A stretch of DNA of 64,000 nucleotides from Streptomyces sp. NBC_01217 (GTDB lineage Bacteria; Actinomycetota; Actinomycetes; Streptomycetales; Streptomycetaceae): assembly GCF_035994185.1 (NCBI RefSeq), contig NZ_CP108538.1, positions 3,534,001-3,598,000 on the forward strand, given 5' to 3'. The first letter of the stretch is position 1; each line of letters starts with the position of its first letter. The notes beneath the pieces were generated by a model. That model worked only from the letters and a program-made list of their open reading frames with translations, searched no databases and was not told where the DNA came from. The position numbers and the translations under genes were made by a program. This document shows positions 28,804 through 39,223 of the stretch, in pieces.

Positions 28804-29801
28804 GATTCCACTCCCGCCTTCACCAAATACCTTCTTCCGGTATGCCGTTGGCCTCCCGAGGACGGTCCGGGCCGGCCGCCGTCGCCATCGCCCGGTGGCC
28901 GTCCGCGTGCGCGCCGGAGCCGGCAGGCGTACGCGCCTGCGGCGACCGCGGCCAGGAGCAGCAGCGCGGCGCCGCCCGCCGCCCACGGGACGAATACCGC
29001 GCGGGCCGTCGCCTCGCCGTGCGCTCCGCCCGCCGCCGTGACGCGCAGCCGGACGGTCGCCGAATCGAGGGCCGGGGCGTCCCGCCACGGCTCACTGAGC
29101 CTGACGCGCTGTCCGGGCAGCAGCTCCACCGGGAGCGTGCGCGCCCCGCGCCGCAGCAGCTTCCCGAACACCCCGTCGGCGCCGACGGCGAGGCGCGGGG
29201 TCAGTGCCGTGTTGCCGCGGTTGACCAGCGTGTAGTGGATGGTCCGCCCGGACACGGAGACGTCCTCGACGGTGAGCGCGGCCAGCGTCGGTCCGCCGAC
29301 CCGTAGTTGGATGCGTACGCCCATCGAGCGGTCGCCGCTGCGCACGATGATCGCGCCGGGGTGGTCGCCGGGCGTCGCGCCCGCCGGGACCGTGACGGAG
29401 AACGGCACATCGGCGCGGGTGCGGGCCGGCACGGTCACCTCGGCGGCGGCGGTCCGCAGCCAGGCGCCGGTCCCGGTGGAGCCCTTGCCGTCGCGTACCG
29501 CGAATCCGCCGTCGTCGGTGTTGTACGCGTCGGCGCCGCGCAGCCGCACGGTGACCGGGGCCGTACCGGAGTTGGTGACGGAGAGCCGGTCCTGGAGCAC
29601 GGTGCCGGGCGGTCCCTCCAGATAGAAGTACGGTCTTGCGCCGCCGGTACCGGAACCGCTCACCGCGGGCTGCGCCGTCCACGACTCGGTGCCCGCGGGC
29701 TTCGGTGTCCGCGTCTCGGCACCGGCCGCCGGGGTCATGGCGAGGGTGAACAGCAGTACGGCGAGGGCGAGTCGGGTGGCGTGACCGGTCGGCGACGGCA
29801 T
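28800..29801 (-). CDS. WxL-interacting-like (DUF916-type) membrane protein
   Basis: A 333-residue exported protein anchored by one C-terminal helix (about 272-292, GGAALLLLAAVAAGAYA). After a signal peptide (1-28) come two Ig-like beta domains. The first holds FYLEGPPGTVLQDRLSVTNS and the second TLAALTVEDVSVSGRTIHYT, the layout of the WxL-interacting proteins of Firmicutes, which bind partner surface proteins and peptidoglycan. The assignment is by pattern. No WxL motif is visible in the partner proteins. First gene of the coupled three-gene operon; a terminator hairpin lies just upstream of it, so it has its own promoter or relies on read-through. Confidence 0.75.
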   Translation of the reverse strand: MPSPTGHATRLALAVLLFTLAMTPAAGAETRTPKPAGTESWTAQPAVSGSGTGGARPYFYLEGPPGTVLQDRLSVTNSGTAPVTVRLRGADAYNTDDGGFAVRDGKGSTGTGAWLRTAAAEVTVPARTRADVPFSVTVPAGATPGDHPGAIIVRSGDRSMGVRIQLRVGGPTLAALTVEDVSVSGRTIHYTLVNRGNTALTPRLAVGADGVFGKLLRRGARTLPVELLPGQRVRLSEPWRDAPALDSATVRLRVTAAGGAHGEATARAVFVPWAAGGAALLLLAAVAAGAYACRLRRARGRPPGDGDGGRPGPSSGGQRHTGRRYLVKAGVES

Positions 29802-29847
29802 GGGCTGCTCCCTGGTGCGTGGTCGACGGCGGAGGGATCGTGGGGCC

Positions 29848-29891
29848 GGGACCTTCCTTCCGGGTCCGGCAGGATCCGGAAGGAAGGTCCC
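29848..29891 (-). terminator. Hairpin terminator after the LPKTG gene
   Basis: Perfect 16-bp stem (GGGACCTTCCTTCCGG and complement) with a 12-nt loop. Its outer base coincides with the TAG stop codon of the LPKTG gene, so the stem starts at the end of translation. Confidence 0.8.
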
Positions 29892-30562
29892 TAGCGGCCG
29901 ACGGCCCCCTGTCCGCGTCTGGTCAGCCAGAGCACCCCGGCCGCGCCGGTCAGCAGCACCGTGCCGCCGAGCGTGCCGAGCGCCACGGCCGAGTCGAGCG
30001 GACCGGTCTTCGGCAGCTGACCGCCGTTGTCCGGGGTGCTCTGCGACGCGTTGCCCGCGGCCGTCACATCGAGTCGGAGCGAAGGCCCCGGGTTGTTGGA
30101 GGGGGTGCAGGTCGTGGTCGTACCCAGCGCCTTGATGGTCAGCACACCGGCGGTGAAGTCGACCTTTCCGCTGTTCTTCGGGGTGTACGTACCCGTCAGG
30201 TCACTGATCTTGATGGGGGTGTTGGCGGGGATGGCCGCGGGGTTCGGCGCGCCGGAGACCCGGACCTGGCCCGTGTCGGCGCCGCTCACCCTGATGACCG
30301 CACTGGGGTTCATCGCGCCCTTGCCCAGCTCGACGGGGCTGGACGAGACGCCCTTCTGGAAGGACATCGTGAGCTTGTATCCGCCGCCGCTCCTGACGCT
30401 CTTGATGTCGATGGGGGACACAGCGCTCTTGTCCCCGATCGGGGTCTTGCACTGGTAGTCGACGTCCACGACCGTGGCGTGGGCGGCGGGCGCGGCCAGC
30501 AGCACCACCGTGCCCGCCAGCGCGGACGCCAGCGCGAGAGCTGTTCGCTTCTGGTAGGACAC
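29891..30562 (-). CDS. Sortase substrate with one beta domain and LPKTG signal
   Basis: A 223-residue exported protein. Signal peptide 1-30; a single beta domain (about 31-165) opening with YQCKTPIGDKSAVSP and closing with LGTTTTCTP, clearly related to domain 2 of the LAATG protein; a short linker; then the sorting signal LPKTG at 183, a hydrophobic helix and a basic tail. The classical LPxTG here contrasts with LAxTG in its relative, which suggests a different sortase. GTG or ATG choice is simple: the start at 30562 begins the signal peptide. It precedes the three-gene surface operon but is separated from it by a terminator. Confidence 0.82.
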   Translation of the reverse strand: MSYQKRTALALASALAGTVVLLAAPAAHATVVDVDYQCKTPIGDKSAVSPIDIKSVRSGGGYKLTMSFQKGVSSSPVELGKGAMNPSAVIRVSGADTGQVRVSGAPNPAAIPANTPIKISDLTGTYTPKNSGKVDFTAGVLTIKALGTTTTCTPSNNPGPSLRLDVTAAGNASQSTPDNGGQLPKTGPLDSAVALGTLGGTVLLTGAAGVLWLTRRGQGAVGR

Positions 30563-30678
30563 CTTGAGTTCCCCTCATGCCGGAAGTCGCCGCGCGCCGT
30601 CTCTCACCGACGCAAGTTACTGACGACACATCAGATCGGGCGCTCAAGGTACGCCCGGGGCCTTGTGGAGGGAAGACA

Positions 30679-30705
30679 AAGAGCGCGCCGATCCGGCGCG
30701 CTCTT
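30679..30705 (-). terminator. Intrinsic terminator of the anti-sigma gene
   Basis: Perfect 12-bp stem (AAGAGCGCGCCG and complement) with a 3-nt loop, followed on the minus strand by the U-rich TTTGTCTT, about 100 nt downstream of the anti-sigma stop. Confidence 0.8.
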
Positions 30706-30807
30706 CAAGGGCGCAAATGCGGGGACGCAGGCACTCGTACGCGTGTCCGCACACACATCCACACAGGTATCCGAATGCATACGCGCATCCGCGGCCCGGA
30801 CAAGTGG

Positions 30808-31329
30808 CTATGCGGGGGCGGCCAGTTCCGCCCAGACCGTTTTCCCTGCCCGGCCGTCCACCCGCAGGACGCCCCAGTCCAGGCAGAGCCGCTGCACGAT
30901 GAACATGCCGTGCCCGCCGGGCCGTCCGGCCCGGTGCGGGGTGCGCGGCGCGGGCTGTCCCGCACCCCCGTCGACGACCTCCACCCGCAGCACCTTCACC
31001 GTGCAGGCGATACGCAGTTCCTCAGGGCCCTCCGCATGCAGACAGGCGTTGGTGACCAGCTCGGAGACGACCAGCAGGACGTCCTCGGCGGCGGCCCTTC
31101 CGTCGGCGCTCGACGCGGGGAGCCAGCCCCAGTCGTGGAGCGCCTGGCGGGCGAAGTCACGGGCCGTCGGCACGATGCCGCCGATTCCCCGCAGCGACAG
31201 CGTGCGCCACTGCCGCTCGGCCGGTTCGGGGGAGGCCGCACCGGCACCCGCGTCCGGGCGTTCGCCCACGCCGGCGTCCTCCGGCTCACGGCCGAGATCG
31301 CCCGGCGGATGCTGCCGGGTGGTGCTCAT
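30808..31329 (-). CDS. prsI: Anti-sigma factor, RsbW-type serine kinase
   Basis: A 173-residue GHKL ATPase that should bind and silence the SigB-type sigma factor encoded alongside, and phosphorylate its antagonist. The N box is VSELVTNACLHA, the G1 box VEVVDGGAGQPAP, and the G2 region GRPGGHGMFIVQRL. Residues 1-40 are a charged flexible extension. ATG at 31329. It follows the STAS gene by 208 nt on the same strand; a U-tailed terminator follows. The symbol follows the S. coelicolor sigI locus from memory. Confidence 0.83.
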   Translation of the reverse strand: MSTTRQHPPGDLGREPEDAGVGERPDAGAGAASPEPAERQWRTLSLRGIGGIVPTARDFARQALHDWGWLPASSADGRAAAEDVLLVVSELVTNACLHAEGPEELRIACTVKVLRVEVVDGGAGQPAPRTPHRAGRPGGHGMFIVQRLCLDWGVLRVDGRAGKTVWAELAAPA

Positions 31330-31537
31330 CAGCGCTTCACCTCACCGATTCACCATGTCGCCATTGAACAGTTACGAGTACAGATAGTCGCAGGTACGGA
31401 TACGGAGTGTGCGGGCCGCCCATGGCTCCGCCGGGTGTCTCCTGCCCGGCCGAATCGTGACAACACCCACTTCATCTACGCGGATCGCGTGACACGGGCA
31501 ACACATGGGGCTCCCGGGCGCGTGAACCGCGCCACGA

Positions 31538-31906
31538 TCACGTATCCAGGGCCTCTTCGAGGGAGTCGTGGACGGTGAAGACCGCCTCGGCCCCGGTGAT
31601 CTCGAAGACCCGCGCCACCACGGGCAGCATTCCGGCCAAATGGACCCCTCCCCCGGCCGCCTCCGCCTTGAGGCGGGCACCGAGCAGCACATTGAGCCCG
31701 GTGGAATCACAGAATTCGAGTCGCGAGCAGTCGACCACCAGGCGTACCCGCCCTTGCTCGACCGCGCTCTCCAGGGGCTCCCGCAGCAGATCCGCCGTGT
31801 GGTGATCCAGCTCACCCACCGGCGTCACGACCTCGCTGCGCCCTTCGGTGCGGGCCTCGACCTGAAGCCGACCCTGGTTCGCACTGCCGACCGTCCCGCG
31901 GTCCAT
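31538..31906 (-). CDS. arsI: Anti-anti-sigma factor (STAS domain)
   Basis: A 122-residue STAS protein that releases the sigma factor by binding the RsbW-type anti-sigma factor when unphosphorylated. The phosphorylatable Ser is in LEFCDSTGLNVLLGA (about residue 68). The preceding VVTPVGELDHHTADLL is the conserved first strand-helix. ATG at 31906 with GAGGA 6 nt upstream. It is divergent from the sigma gene and upstream of the anti-sigma gene, giving a complete partner-switching module. Symbol by analogy with the S. coelicolor locus, from memory. Confidence 0.83.
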   Translation of the reverse strand: MDRGTVGSANQGRLQVEARTEGRSEVVTPVGELDHHTADLLREPLESAVEQGRVRLVVDCSRLEFCDSTGLNVLLGARLKAEAAGGGVHLAGMLPVVARVFEITGAEAVFTVHDSLEEALDT

Positions 31907-32012
31907 GCCCGTTCCTCTTCGCCGTTCGTCACTGCCTGCGTCTCTGTGTACGCAGATTCGTACGTGCTGTCGCTGACGTTCTTGAAACAGTACGCGTTCC
32001 GTACGCCACGCG

Positions 32013-32034
32013 GTACCCGAAAAACCCAACAAAC
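32013..32034 (-). promoter_or_regulatory. Candidate SigB-type promoter for the STAS gene
   Basis: On the minus strand GTTT (32031-32034) and GGGTAC (32013-32018) match the GTTT...GGGTA(T/C) pattern of SigB-class promoters, but the 12-nt spacer is shorter than the usual 14-16. It lies about 107 nt upstream of the STAS start. Confidence 0.3.
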
Positions 32035-32060
32035 CGGACATATAGCAGTAATTGGCGCTT

Positions 32061-32085
32061 GTAACTGCCCGTCCGGACCGGGTAA
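32061..32085 (+). promoter_or_regulatory. Candidate SigB-type promoter for the sigma gene
   Basis: GTAA (32061-32064), 15 nt, then GGGTAA (32080-32085), about 104 nt upstream of the sigma-factor start. A plausible autoregulated promoter; the -35 match is weak. Confidence 0.35.
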
Positions 32086-32188
32086 GGGTAGAGGTCCACC
32101 CAAAACACGGCCGGCTCGGAGGCGCCGCTTCACCGCACGCACACGTATGGGCATCGGCAGCCATATGCCGAGAACGATGGAGGAGACC

Positions 32189-33151
32189 ATGTCACCCCGG
32201 CTCGACGGACCGCGTACCCCCGACGCGACGTCAGCACGTCCTCAGGGACTGACCCAATCAGACTCCCCTGCCGCGAACGCCGGAGACGGCACGCGCAACA
32301 GCAGTAGCAGCAGCACCGCTGTCCACAACTACGGCGCCCCCGAAGGTCTCGAAGGACTTCCCGAGATCCCGCCCTTCGGCGAAGTGGGACCGCTGGACGC
32401 CAGGGCCCTGTCGAAGACGCTCTTCGCGCGGCTCGAATCCCTCGAAGAGGGCACCCACGAGCACGCGTACGTACGCAACACGCTCGTCGAACTGAACCTG
32501 GCCCTGGTCAAGTTCGCCGCCTCCCGGTTCCGCTCCCGCAGCGAACCGATGGAGGACATCATCCAGGTCGGCACGATCGGACTGATCAAGGCGATCGACC
32601 GCTTCGAGCTCAGCAGGGGCGTGGAGTTCCCGACGTTCGCGATGCCGACCGTCGTCGGTGAGATCAAGCGCTTCTTCCGCGACACCAGTTGGTCCGTGCG
32701 CGTACCGCGCCGGCTGCAGGAGCTGCGGCTCGACCTGGCCAAGGCGGGCGACGAGCTCGCCCAGAAGCTGGATCGTTCACCCACCGTGGGCGAGCTCGCC
32801 GACCGCCTGGGCATCACCCACGACGAGGTCGTCGAGGGTATGGCCGCGAGCAACGCGTACACCGCGAGCTCGCTGGACGCCAAGCCCGTGGAGGACGACC
32901 ACGAGGGCGCACTGGCGGACCGCATCGGCTACGAGGACCACGGGCTCGAAGGCATCGAGTACGTCGAGTCGCTGAAGCCGCTGATCGCCGCGCTGCCCGG
33001 CCGCGACCGCAGGATCCTCTCGCTCCGGTTCGTCGCCAACATGACGCAGTCGGAGATCGGCGAGGAGCTGGGCATCTCCCAGATGCATGTGTCGCGGCTG
33101 CTCTCCCGCACGCTGGGCAGGCTCCGCAAGGGCCTGACGCTGGAGGAGTGA
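32189..33151 (+). CDS. sigI: RNA polymerase sigma factor, SigB/SigF/SigG family
   Basis: Stress-type sigma factor of 320 residues. After a low-complexity N-terminus (Ser/Asn-rich around 33-50) come region 2 (NLALVKFAASRFRSR, DIIQVGTIGLIKAIDRFELS, promoter melting and -10 binding), region 3 (RVPRRLQELRLDL) and region 4 with the helix-turn-helix MTQSEIGEELGISQMHVSRL for the -35. The ATG at 32189 has GGAGGAG just upstream, itself part of an earlier in-frame ATG. Its divergent STAS and RsbW-type neighbours give the full control circuit. Context matches the osmotic-stress sigma SigI of S. coelicolor, from memory. Confidence 0.9.
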   Translation: MSPRLDGPRTPDATSARPQGLTQSDSPAANAGDGTRNSSSSSTAVHNYGAPEGLEGLPEIPPFGEVGPLDARALSKTLFARLESLEEGTHEHAYVRNTLVELNLALVKFAASRFRSRSEPMEDIIQVGTIGLIKAIDRFELSRGVEFPTFAMPTVVGEIKRFFRDTSWSVRVPRRLQELRLDLAKAGDELAQKLDRSPTVGELADRLGITHDEVVEGMAASNAYTASSLDAKPVEDDHEGALADRIGYEDHGLEGIEYVESLKPLIAALPGRDRRILSLRFVANMTQSEIGEELGISQMHVSRLLSRTLGRLRKGLTLEE

Positions 33152-33175
33152 ACGGGACCGTCGCACGCCGTCCCA

Positions 33176-33211
33176 CGGAAGGACCTGCCCGGCAAGGGGC
33201 GGGTCCTTCCG
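33176..33211 (+). terminator. Hairpin terminator after the sigma gene
   Basis: Fifteen-base arms with one G-U pair (CGGAAGGACCTGCCC and GGGCGGGTCCTTCCG), 24 nt past the stop, between the convergent sigma gene and hutI. Confidence 0.82.
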
Positions 33212-33283
33212 CGCGCTTGACGCAGCATCAGGAACTATGACGCAGCAAGCAGGAACGTTGGGACTGCGGCGGCTGACGCTCGC

Positions 33284-34456
33284 TCAGACGACGCGTTCGC
33301 CGCGCTGCCAGACCGCGTGGACCAGCGGGACGCCGGGCCGGTAGGCGAGGTGGACATGGCTGGGTGCGTCGAGGAGGACCAGATCGGCGCGGGCGCCGGG
33401 GGCGATGCGGCCGATGTCCGTACGGCGCAGGGCCGTCGCGCCGCCCGCGGTGGCGGACCAGAGGGCCTCGTCCGGGGTCATGCCCATGTCGCGTACGGCG
33501 AGGGCGATGCAGAAGGGTACGGAGGACGTGAACGACGAGCCCGGGTTGCAGTCGGTGGAGAGCGCGACGGTGACGCCCGCGTCGAGGATGCGGCGGGCGT
33601 CCGGCCAGGTGGCGCGGGTGGAGAACTCGGCGCCGGGGAGCAGCGTTGCGACGGTGTTGCCCTGGGCCAGGGCGTCGACGTCCGCGTCGGTGAGGTGGGT
33701 GCAGTGGTCGGCGGACGCGGCGTCGAGTTCGACGGCGAGCTGCACACCGGGGCCGTGGCCGAGCTGATTGGCGTGGACGCGGGGGTGCAGGCCCTTCGCC
33801 ATGCCCGCGGTCAGGATCGCGCGGGCCTGGTCCCCGTCGAAGGCGCCCCTCTCGCAGAAGACGTCGACCCAACGGGCGTACGGGGCACAGGCGTCGAGCA
33901 TCGCTCCGGTGACCAGGTCGACGTAGCCGGCCGGGTCGTCGGTGTAGTCCGGGGGGACGATGTGGGCGCCGAGGTAGGTGACCTCCTCGGTGTGCCGGGC
34001 GGCGATGCGCAGGGCGCGGGCCTCGTCCTCGACGGTGAGGCCGTAGCCGGACTTGGTCTCGAAGGTGGTGGTGCCCTGGCGCAGGGCCTCGGCGAGGTAG
34101 CGGGTGACGTTGGCGGAGAGTTCGTCGTCGGTGGCGGCGCGGGTGGCGGCGACCGTGGTCCTGATGCCGCCCGCGCTGTAGGGGCGGCCGGACATCCGGG
34201 CGTTGAACTCCTCGGTGCGGTCGCCCGCGAACAGGAGGTGGGAGTGGGAGTCGACGAAGCCGGGGATCATTGCCCGGCCGCCCGCGTCGACGGCGTTGTC
34301 AGTGGCGGGTGCTTTGCTTGATTCACCGGTCCAGACGACCCGGTCGCCCTCGATGACGACGGCCGCGTTCCGGATCGGGCCCAGGGGGGAATCCGCGCGG
34401 AGGGAGGGGTCGTTGGTGACCAGACTGGCGATGTTGATGATGGCGGTCGTCGTCAT
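33284..34456 (-). CDS. hutI: Imidazolonepropionase
   Basis: Third step of histidine degradation: opens 4-imidazolone-5-propionate to N-formimino-L-glutamate. The 390 residues form an amidohydrolase barrel with metal ligands in [14 protein letters not shown] (about 73-86), His in [10 protein letters not shown] and VHANQLGHG, and Asp in [16 protein letters not shown] is the family signature near residue 130. ATG at 34456, with GGAG about 13 nt upstream, 32 nt after hutF. Last gene of the hutU-M20-hutF-hutI operon. Confidence 0.94.
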   Translation of the reverse strand: MTTTAIINIASLVTNDPSLRADSPLGPIRNAAVVIEGDRVVWTGESSKAPATDNAVDAGGRAMIPGFVDSHSHLLFAGDRTEEFNARMSGRPYSAGGIRTTVAATRAATDDELSANVTRYLAEALRQGTTTFETKSGYGLTVEDEARALRIAARHTEEVTYLGAHIVPPDYTDDPAGYVDLVTGAMLDACAPYARWVDVFCERGAFDGDQARAILTAGMAKGLHPRVHANQLGHGPGVQLAVELDAASADHCTHLTDADVDALAQGNTVATLLPGAEFSTRATWPDARRILDAGVTVALSTDCNPGSSFTSSVPFCIALAVRDMGMTPDEALWSATAGGATALRRTDIGRIAPGARADLVLLDAPSHVHLAYRPGVPLVHAVWQRGERVV

Positions 34457-34488
34457 CGGGGGGCTGCTCTCCTTGCGGGGGTCCGGCG

Positions 34489-35874
34489 TCAGCCGTGCAG
34501 GGCTGCGATGGCCGAGGCGAGTGCTGCGGGGACGTCCTCGACCAGCGTGTGCTGCCCGTCGCGGACGATGTGCCGGCCTGCCACGACCGTGTGCCGCACA
34601 TCGGCTGCGGAGGCGGCGAATACGGCTGCTTCGGCAGCGAGCCGGGGCGCCGCTCCCACTGTTCTGACGGAGTCCAGGGCGACGGTCGCCAGATCGGCGG
34701 GCGCACCGGGTTCGATGGTGCCCGCCTGCGGCCGGCCGAGTGCGGCATGTCCGTCGGCCGTCGCGGCGCGCAGCAGGGCGGCGGCCGTCCAGTGACCGCG
34801 CGCCCGGGTGCGCAGGCGTTCGTTGAGCTCCATCGCCCGGGCCTCTTCGAAGAGGTCGATCACGGCGTGGCTGTCGCTGCCCAGGGAGAGCGGCGAGCCG
34901 GCGCGCTGGAGGGCGACGGCGGGGCCGATCCCGTCGGCGAGGTCGCGTTCCGTGGTGGGGCACATACAGGTGCCGGTCGCCGAGGAGCCGAGGAGCGCGA
35001 TGTCCTCGCCGGTGAGATGGGTGTTGTGGATGCCGGTGGTGCGCGGGCCGAGGACCCCGTGGTCGGCGAGGAGCCGGGTGGGTGTGCAGCCGTGGGCGGC
35101 GAGGCAGGCGTCGTTCTCCGCGGTCTGTTCGGAGAGGTGGACATGGAGCGGAGCCTGCCGCTCCTCGGCCCAGGCGGCGACGGTCGCGAGCTGCGCGGCC
35201 GGTACGGCGCGCACGGAGTGGACGGCCGCGCCGATCAGGGCGTGGTCGCCGCCCTTGAGGAGGGAGGCGCGTTCGGCCCAGGCGTCCGCGGTGAGGTCGG
35301 AGAACCGCAGCTGGTGCTGGTCGGGCTCCTGGTACCGGTTGGGGCGCCGACCGAATCCGGCGGAGAGATAGGCGGTGTCCAGCAGCGTGATCCGGATACC
35401 GGCCTCGCCCGCCGCCGCGATCAGCGCCTCGCCCATCGCGTTCGGGTTGGCGTACGGGGTGCCGCCCGGCGCGTGGTGCAGATAGTGGAATTCGCCGACC
35501 GCGGTGATGCCGGCCAGGGCCATCTCGGCATACACGGCACGGGCGAGGTCGTAGTACGAATCGGGGGTGAGCCGGGAGGCGACCTGGTACATGGTCTCGC
35601 GCCAGGTCCAGAAGGTGCCGGAGCCGACCTGGACGGTGGAGCGCAGGGCGCGGTGGAAGGCGTGCGAGTGGGTGTTGGCGAGCCCGGGAAGGGTGAGTCC
35701 GCGCAGCACCGTGGCGCCCGGCGGCGGGGTGGCGACGCCGGTGCGGACGCCCGCGATGACCCCGCCGGACACGTCCAGGACGACGCCGGGCTCGACATGG
35801 GTGCCGAGCCAGGCGTGCGACAACCAGTACGTGTCGGTGACGGGCCCGCCCGTCGGCTCCGTTGTCAGCTGCAC
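34489..35874 (-). CDS. hutF: Formimidoylglutamate deiminase
   Basis: Hydrolyses N-formimino-L-glutamate to N-formyl-L-glutamate and ammonia. The 461-residue amidohydrolase carries metal ligands in [15 protein letters not shown] (about 64-78), His in VHSVRAVP and PLHVHLSEQ, and Asp in [19 protein letters not shown] at 35874 overlaps the end of the upstream M20 gene by 10 bp. Its presence means the five-step route through N-formylglutamate, which then needs a deformylase; the M20 gene next to it is the obvious candidate. Confidence 0.9.
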   Translation of the reverse strand: MQLTTEPTGGPVTDTYWLSHAWLGTHVEPGVVLDVSGGVIAGVRTGVATPPPGATVLRGLTLPGLANTHSHAFHRALRSTVQVGSGTFWTWRETMYQVASRLTPDSYYDLARAVYAEMALAGITAVGEFHYLHHAPGGTPYANPNAMGEALIAAAGEAGIRITLLDTAYLSAGFGRRPNRYQEPDQHQLRFSDLTADAWAERASLLKGGDHALIGAAVHSVRAVPAAQLATVAAWAEERQAPLHVHLSEQTAENDACLAAHGCTPTRLLADHGVLGPRTTGIHNTHLTGEDIALLGSSATGTCMCPTTERDLADGIGPAVALQRAGSPLSLGSDSHAVIDLFEEARAMELNERLRTRARGHWTAAALLRAATADGHAALGRPQAGTIEPGAPADLATVALDSVRTVGAAPRLAAEAAVFAASAADVRHTVVAGRHIVRDGQHTLVEDVPAALASAIAALHG

Positions 35875-37147
35875 GCGAGACCTTCCAGTACATCGGCGAG
35901 AGCGATCACCCCGGCCACGCAGTCGTCCTCGGCGGCGTGTTCGGCCGGCGAGTGCGAGATCCCGGTGGGGTTCCGTACGAACAGCATGGCGGTCGGGGCC
36001 GATGCGGACAAAATACCCGCGTCGTGCCCGGCGCCGGTGCCGAGGACGGGTACGGCGCGCTCGGCCTCGTCCCGGCCCGCCAGGATCTTGCCGAGCTCGT
36101 CGCGCAGGGCGTGCTCGAACTCCACGACGGGCGTGAAGGACTCGCGTACGACATCGAGGTCGATCCCGGCGCGCTCGGCGTGTTCCCGGGCGGCCCGCTC
36201 GATGCCAGTGACCACGGCGTCCAGGCGGGACTGGTCGGCGGCGCGGGAGTCGAGCCAGCCGCGGACGAGGGAGGGGATGGCGTTGACACCGTTCGGCTCG
36301 ACGGCGACCTTGCCGAAGGTGGCGACGGCCCCGGCGAGTTCCGCCTCGCGGCGGGCGGCCAGCACGGTCTCGGCGTACGTGAGCATCGGGTCGCGCCGGT
36401 CGGCCAGGCGGGTGGTGCCCGCGTGGTTGGCCTCGCCCCGGAAGTCGAACCTCCAGCGCCCGTGCGGCCAGATCGCGGAGGCGATGCCGACCGGATCGCC
36501 GGTGAGGTCGAGGGCGCGCCCCTGCTCGACGTGCAGCTCGACGAACGCACCGATACGGGCGAGCCGTTCCGGGTCCGGGCCGATGGCGTCGGCGTCGTAC
36601 CCGGCCGCCTCCATGGCCTGCGGCAGCGTGATGCCGTCGCCGTCGCGGAGCCGGTGCGCCGCCTCGACGGTCAGCTGCCCGGCGGCGAGCCGGGAGCCCA
36701 CACAGGCGAGCCCGAACCGGGCCCCCTCCTCGTCGCCGAAGTTGCTGATGGCCAGCGGCCGGGTGAACTCCGCTCCCCTGCGGCGGAGTTCATCGAGCGC
36801 GGCGAAGGAGGAGATCACGCCGAGCGGTCCGTCGAAGGCGCCGCCGTCGGGCACCGAGTCGAGGTGCGACCCGGTGACGACGGCATCGTCACCGAGCGGG
36901 TCCCCGAGCCAGGCCCACTGGTTGCCGTTCCGGTCGACCTCGTAGGTGAGTCCGCGCGCCTCGGCCTGCGCCCGGAACCAGGCACGGCAGTCGGCATCGG
37001 CCCCGGTCCAGGCGTAGCGGCGGTAGCCGCCGCTGTCCTGGTGCCTGCCGACGGGAAGGAGCTCCCGCCACATGTCCTGGAACGAGGATGCACCGCCCCC
37101 GGCCCCGCTCCGTGCACGGACCACGGCCTGCGCGCCACCGTCCCGGG

Positions 37148-37151
<4 letters not shown>
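35865..37151 (-). CDS. M20 family amidohydrolase (allantoate/N-carbamoyl-amino-acid hydrolase type), likely N-acylglutamate hydrolase
   Basis: Metal-dependent amidohydrolase of 428 residues. The dinuclear site is complete: His and Asp in [18 protein letters not shown], Glu in [11 protein letters not shown], His in ELHVEQG, and His near the end in GTGAGHDAG. The lid-dimer domain lies between about residues 215 and 330. By name it is an allantoate or N-carbamoyl amino acid hydrolase. Placed between hutU and hutF, with no hutG in the window, it probably removes the formyl group of N-formyl-L-glutamate, or a carbamoyl group if a hydantoin-type intermediate is made. GTG at 37151 overlaps the hutU stop by 4 bp. 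Confidence 0.8.
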
Positions 37152-38806
<1,655 letters not shown>

Positions 38807-38836
38807 GGCAATGCCTCCTCGCGTCTGTGATGCTTC

Positions 38837-38872
38837 TATTCACATCCTGTCGCCATGAATACTTGTAGTCAA
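38837..38872 (-). promoter_or_regulatory. hut operon promoter with overlapping inverted repeat
   Basis: On the minus strand, -35 TTGACT (38867-38872), a 17-nt spacer and -10 CAGGAT (38844-38849). TATTCA (38837-38842) and TGAATA (38856-38861) form an inverted repeat with a 13-nt gap that spans the -10, as a repressor site would. Confidence 0.55.
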
Positions 38873-38986
38873 CAGCCCGCGCCCGAAAGACCAGTCCGGA
38901 AGCCGGGGAGCGGCACCGAAGACGGACAGAACGCGACAGGGGCGTCGACGGGTCCGACCGTTTCCGACCGCCTTTCGCATGTACCA

Positions 38987-39223
38987 ATGGAAAATGCCAG
39001 AACCCCCACCCCAGGCGAGAACGCCGTTACGCGGACGGGTGCGGCGCCTGTGGTGGAGGACGTCATCGTCACCACCCGCACCGGCTACCACATCCTCCGA
39101 TTCGTCGATACGGCCTTCGACAGCAGCGTCTTCCTGCATCTGTGGCTCGACCGCTCCGACGGCAACCTGGCGCTCGCCCGGATCCGGCTGGGCGAGATGA
39201 CGGAGCGGCTGGTCCTGGCATGA
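38987..39223 (+). CDS. Small conserved protein, first of a paralogous pair
   Basis: A 78-residue soluble protein, unrecognised. Its core is [18 protein letters not shown], followed by a strand-turn and the helix [17 protein letters not shown]. The same pattern recurs in the broken gene just downstream ([35 protein letters not shown]), so the two are paralogues. The ATG at 38987 lacks a clear ribosome site; the frame is open to an ATG at 38855, but that part overlaps the hut promoter region and looks non-coding. Its TGA overlaps the next ATG by 4 bp. The fold and spacing might suit a small dimeric partner protein; function unknown. Confidence 0.6.
   Translation: MENARTPTPGENAVTRTGAAPVVEDVIVTTRTGYHILRFVDTAFDSSVFLHLWLDRSDGNLALARIRLGEMTERLVLA

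Noticed and set aside
30563..30807. Short plus-strand frames between the LPKTG and anti-sigma genes
   Set aside because: They run through the anti-sigma terminator and antisense to the anti-sigma gene, with no motif.
33284..35893. Continuous minus-strand frame extending hutI through hutF
   Set aside because: The extra N-terminus is hutF out of frame; hutI starts at the ATG at 34456 with the normal family N-terminus.
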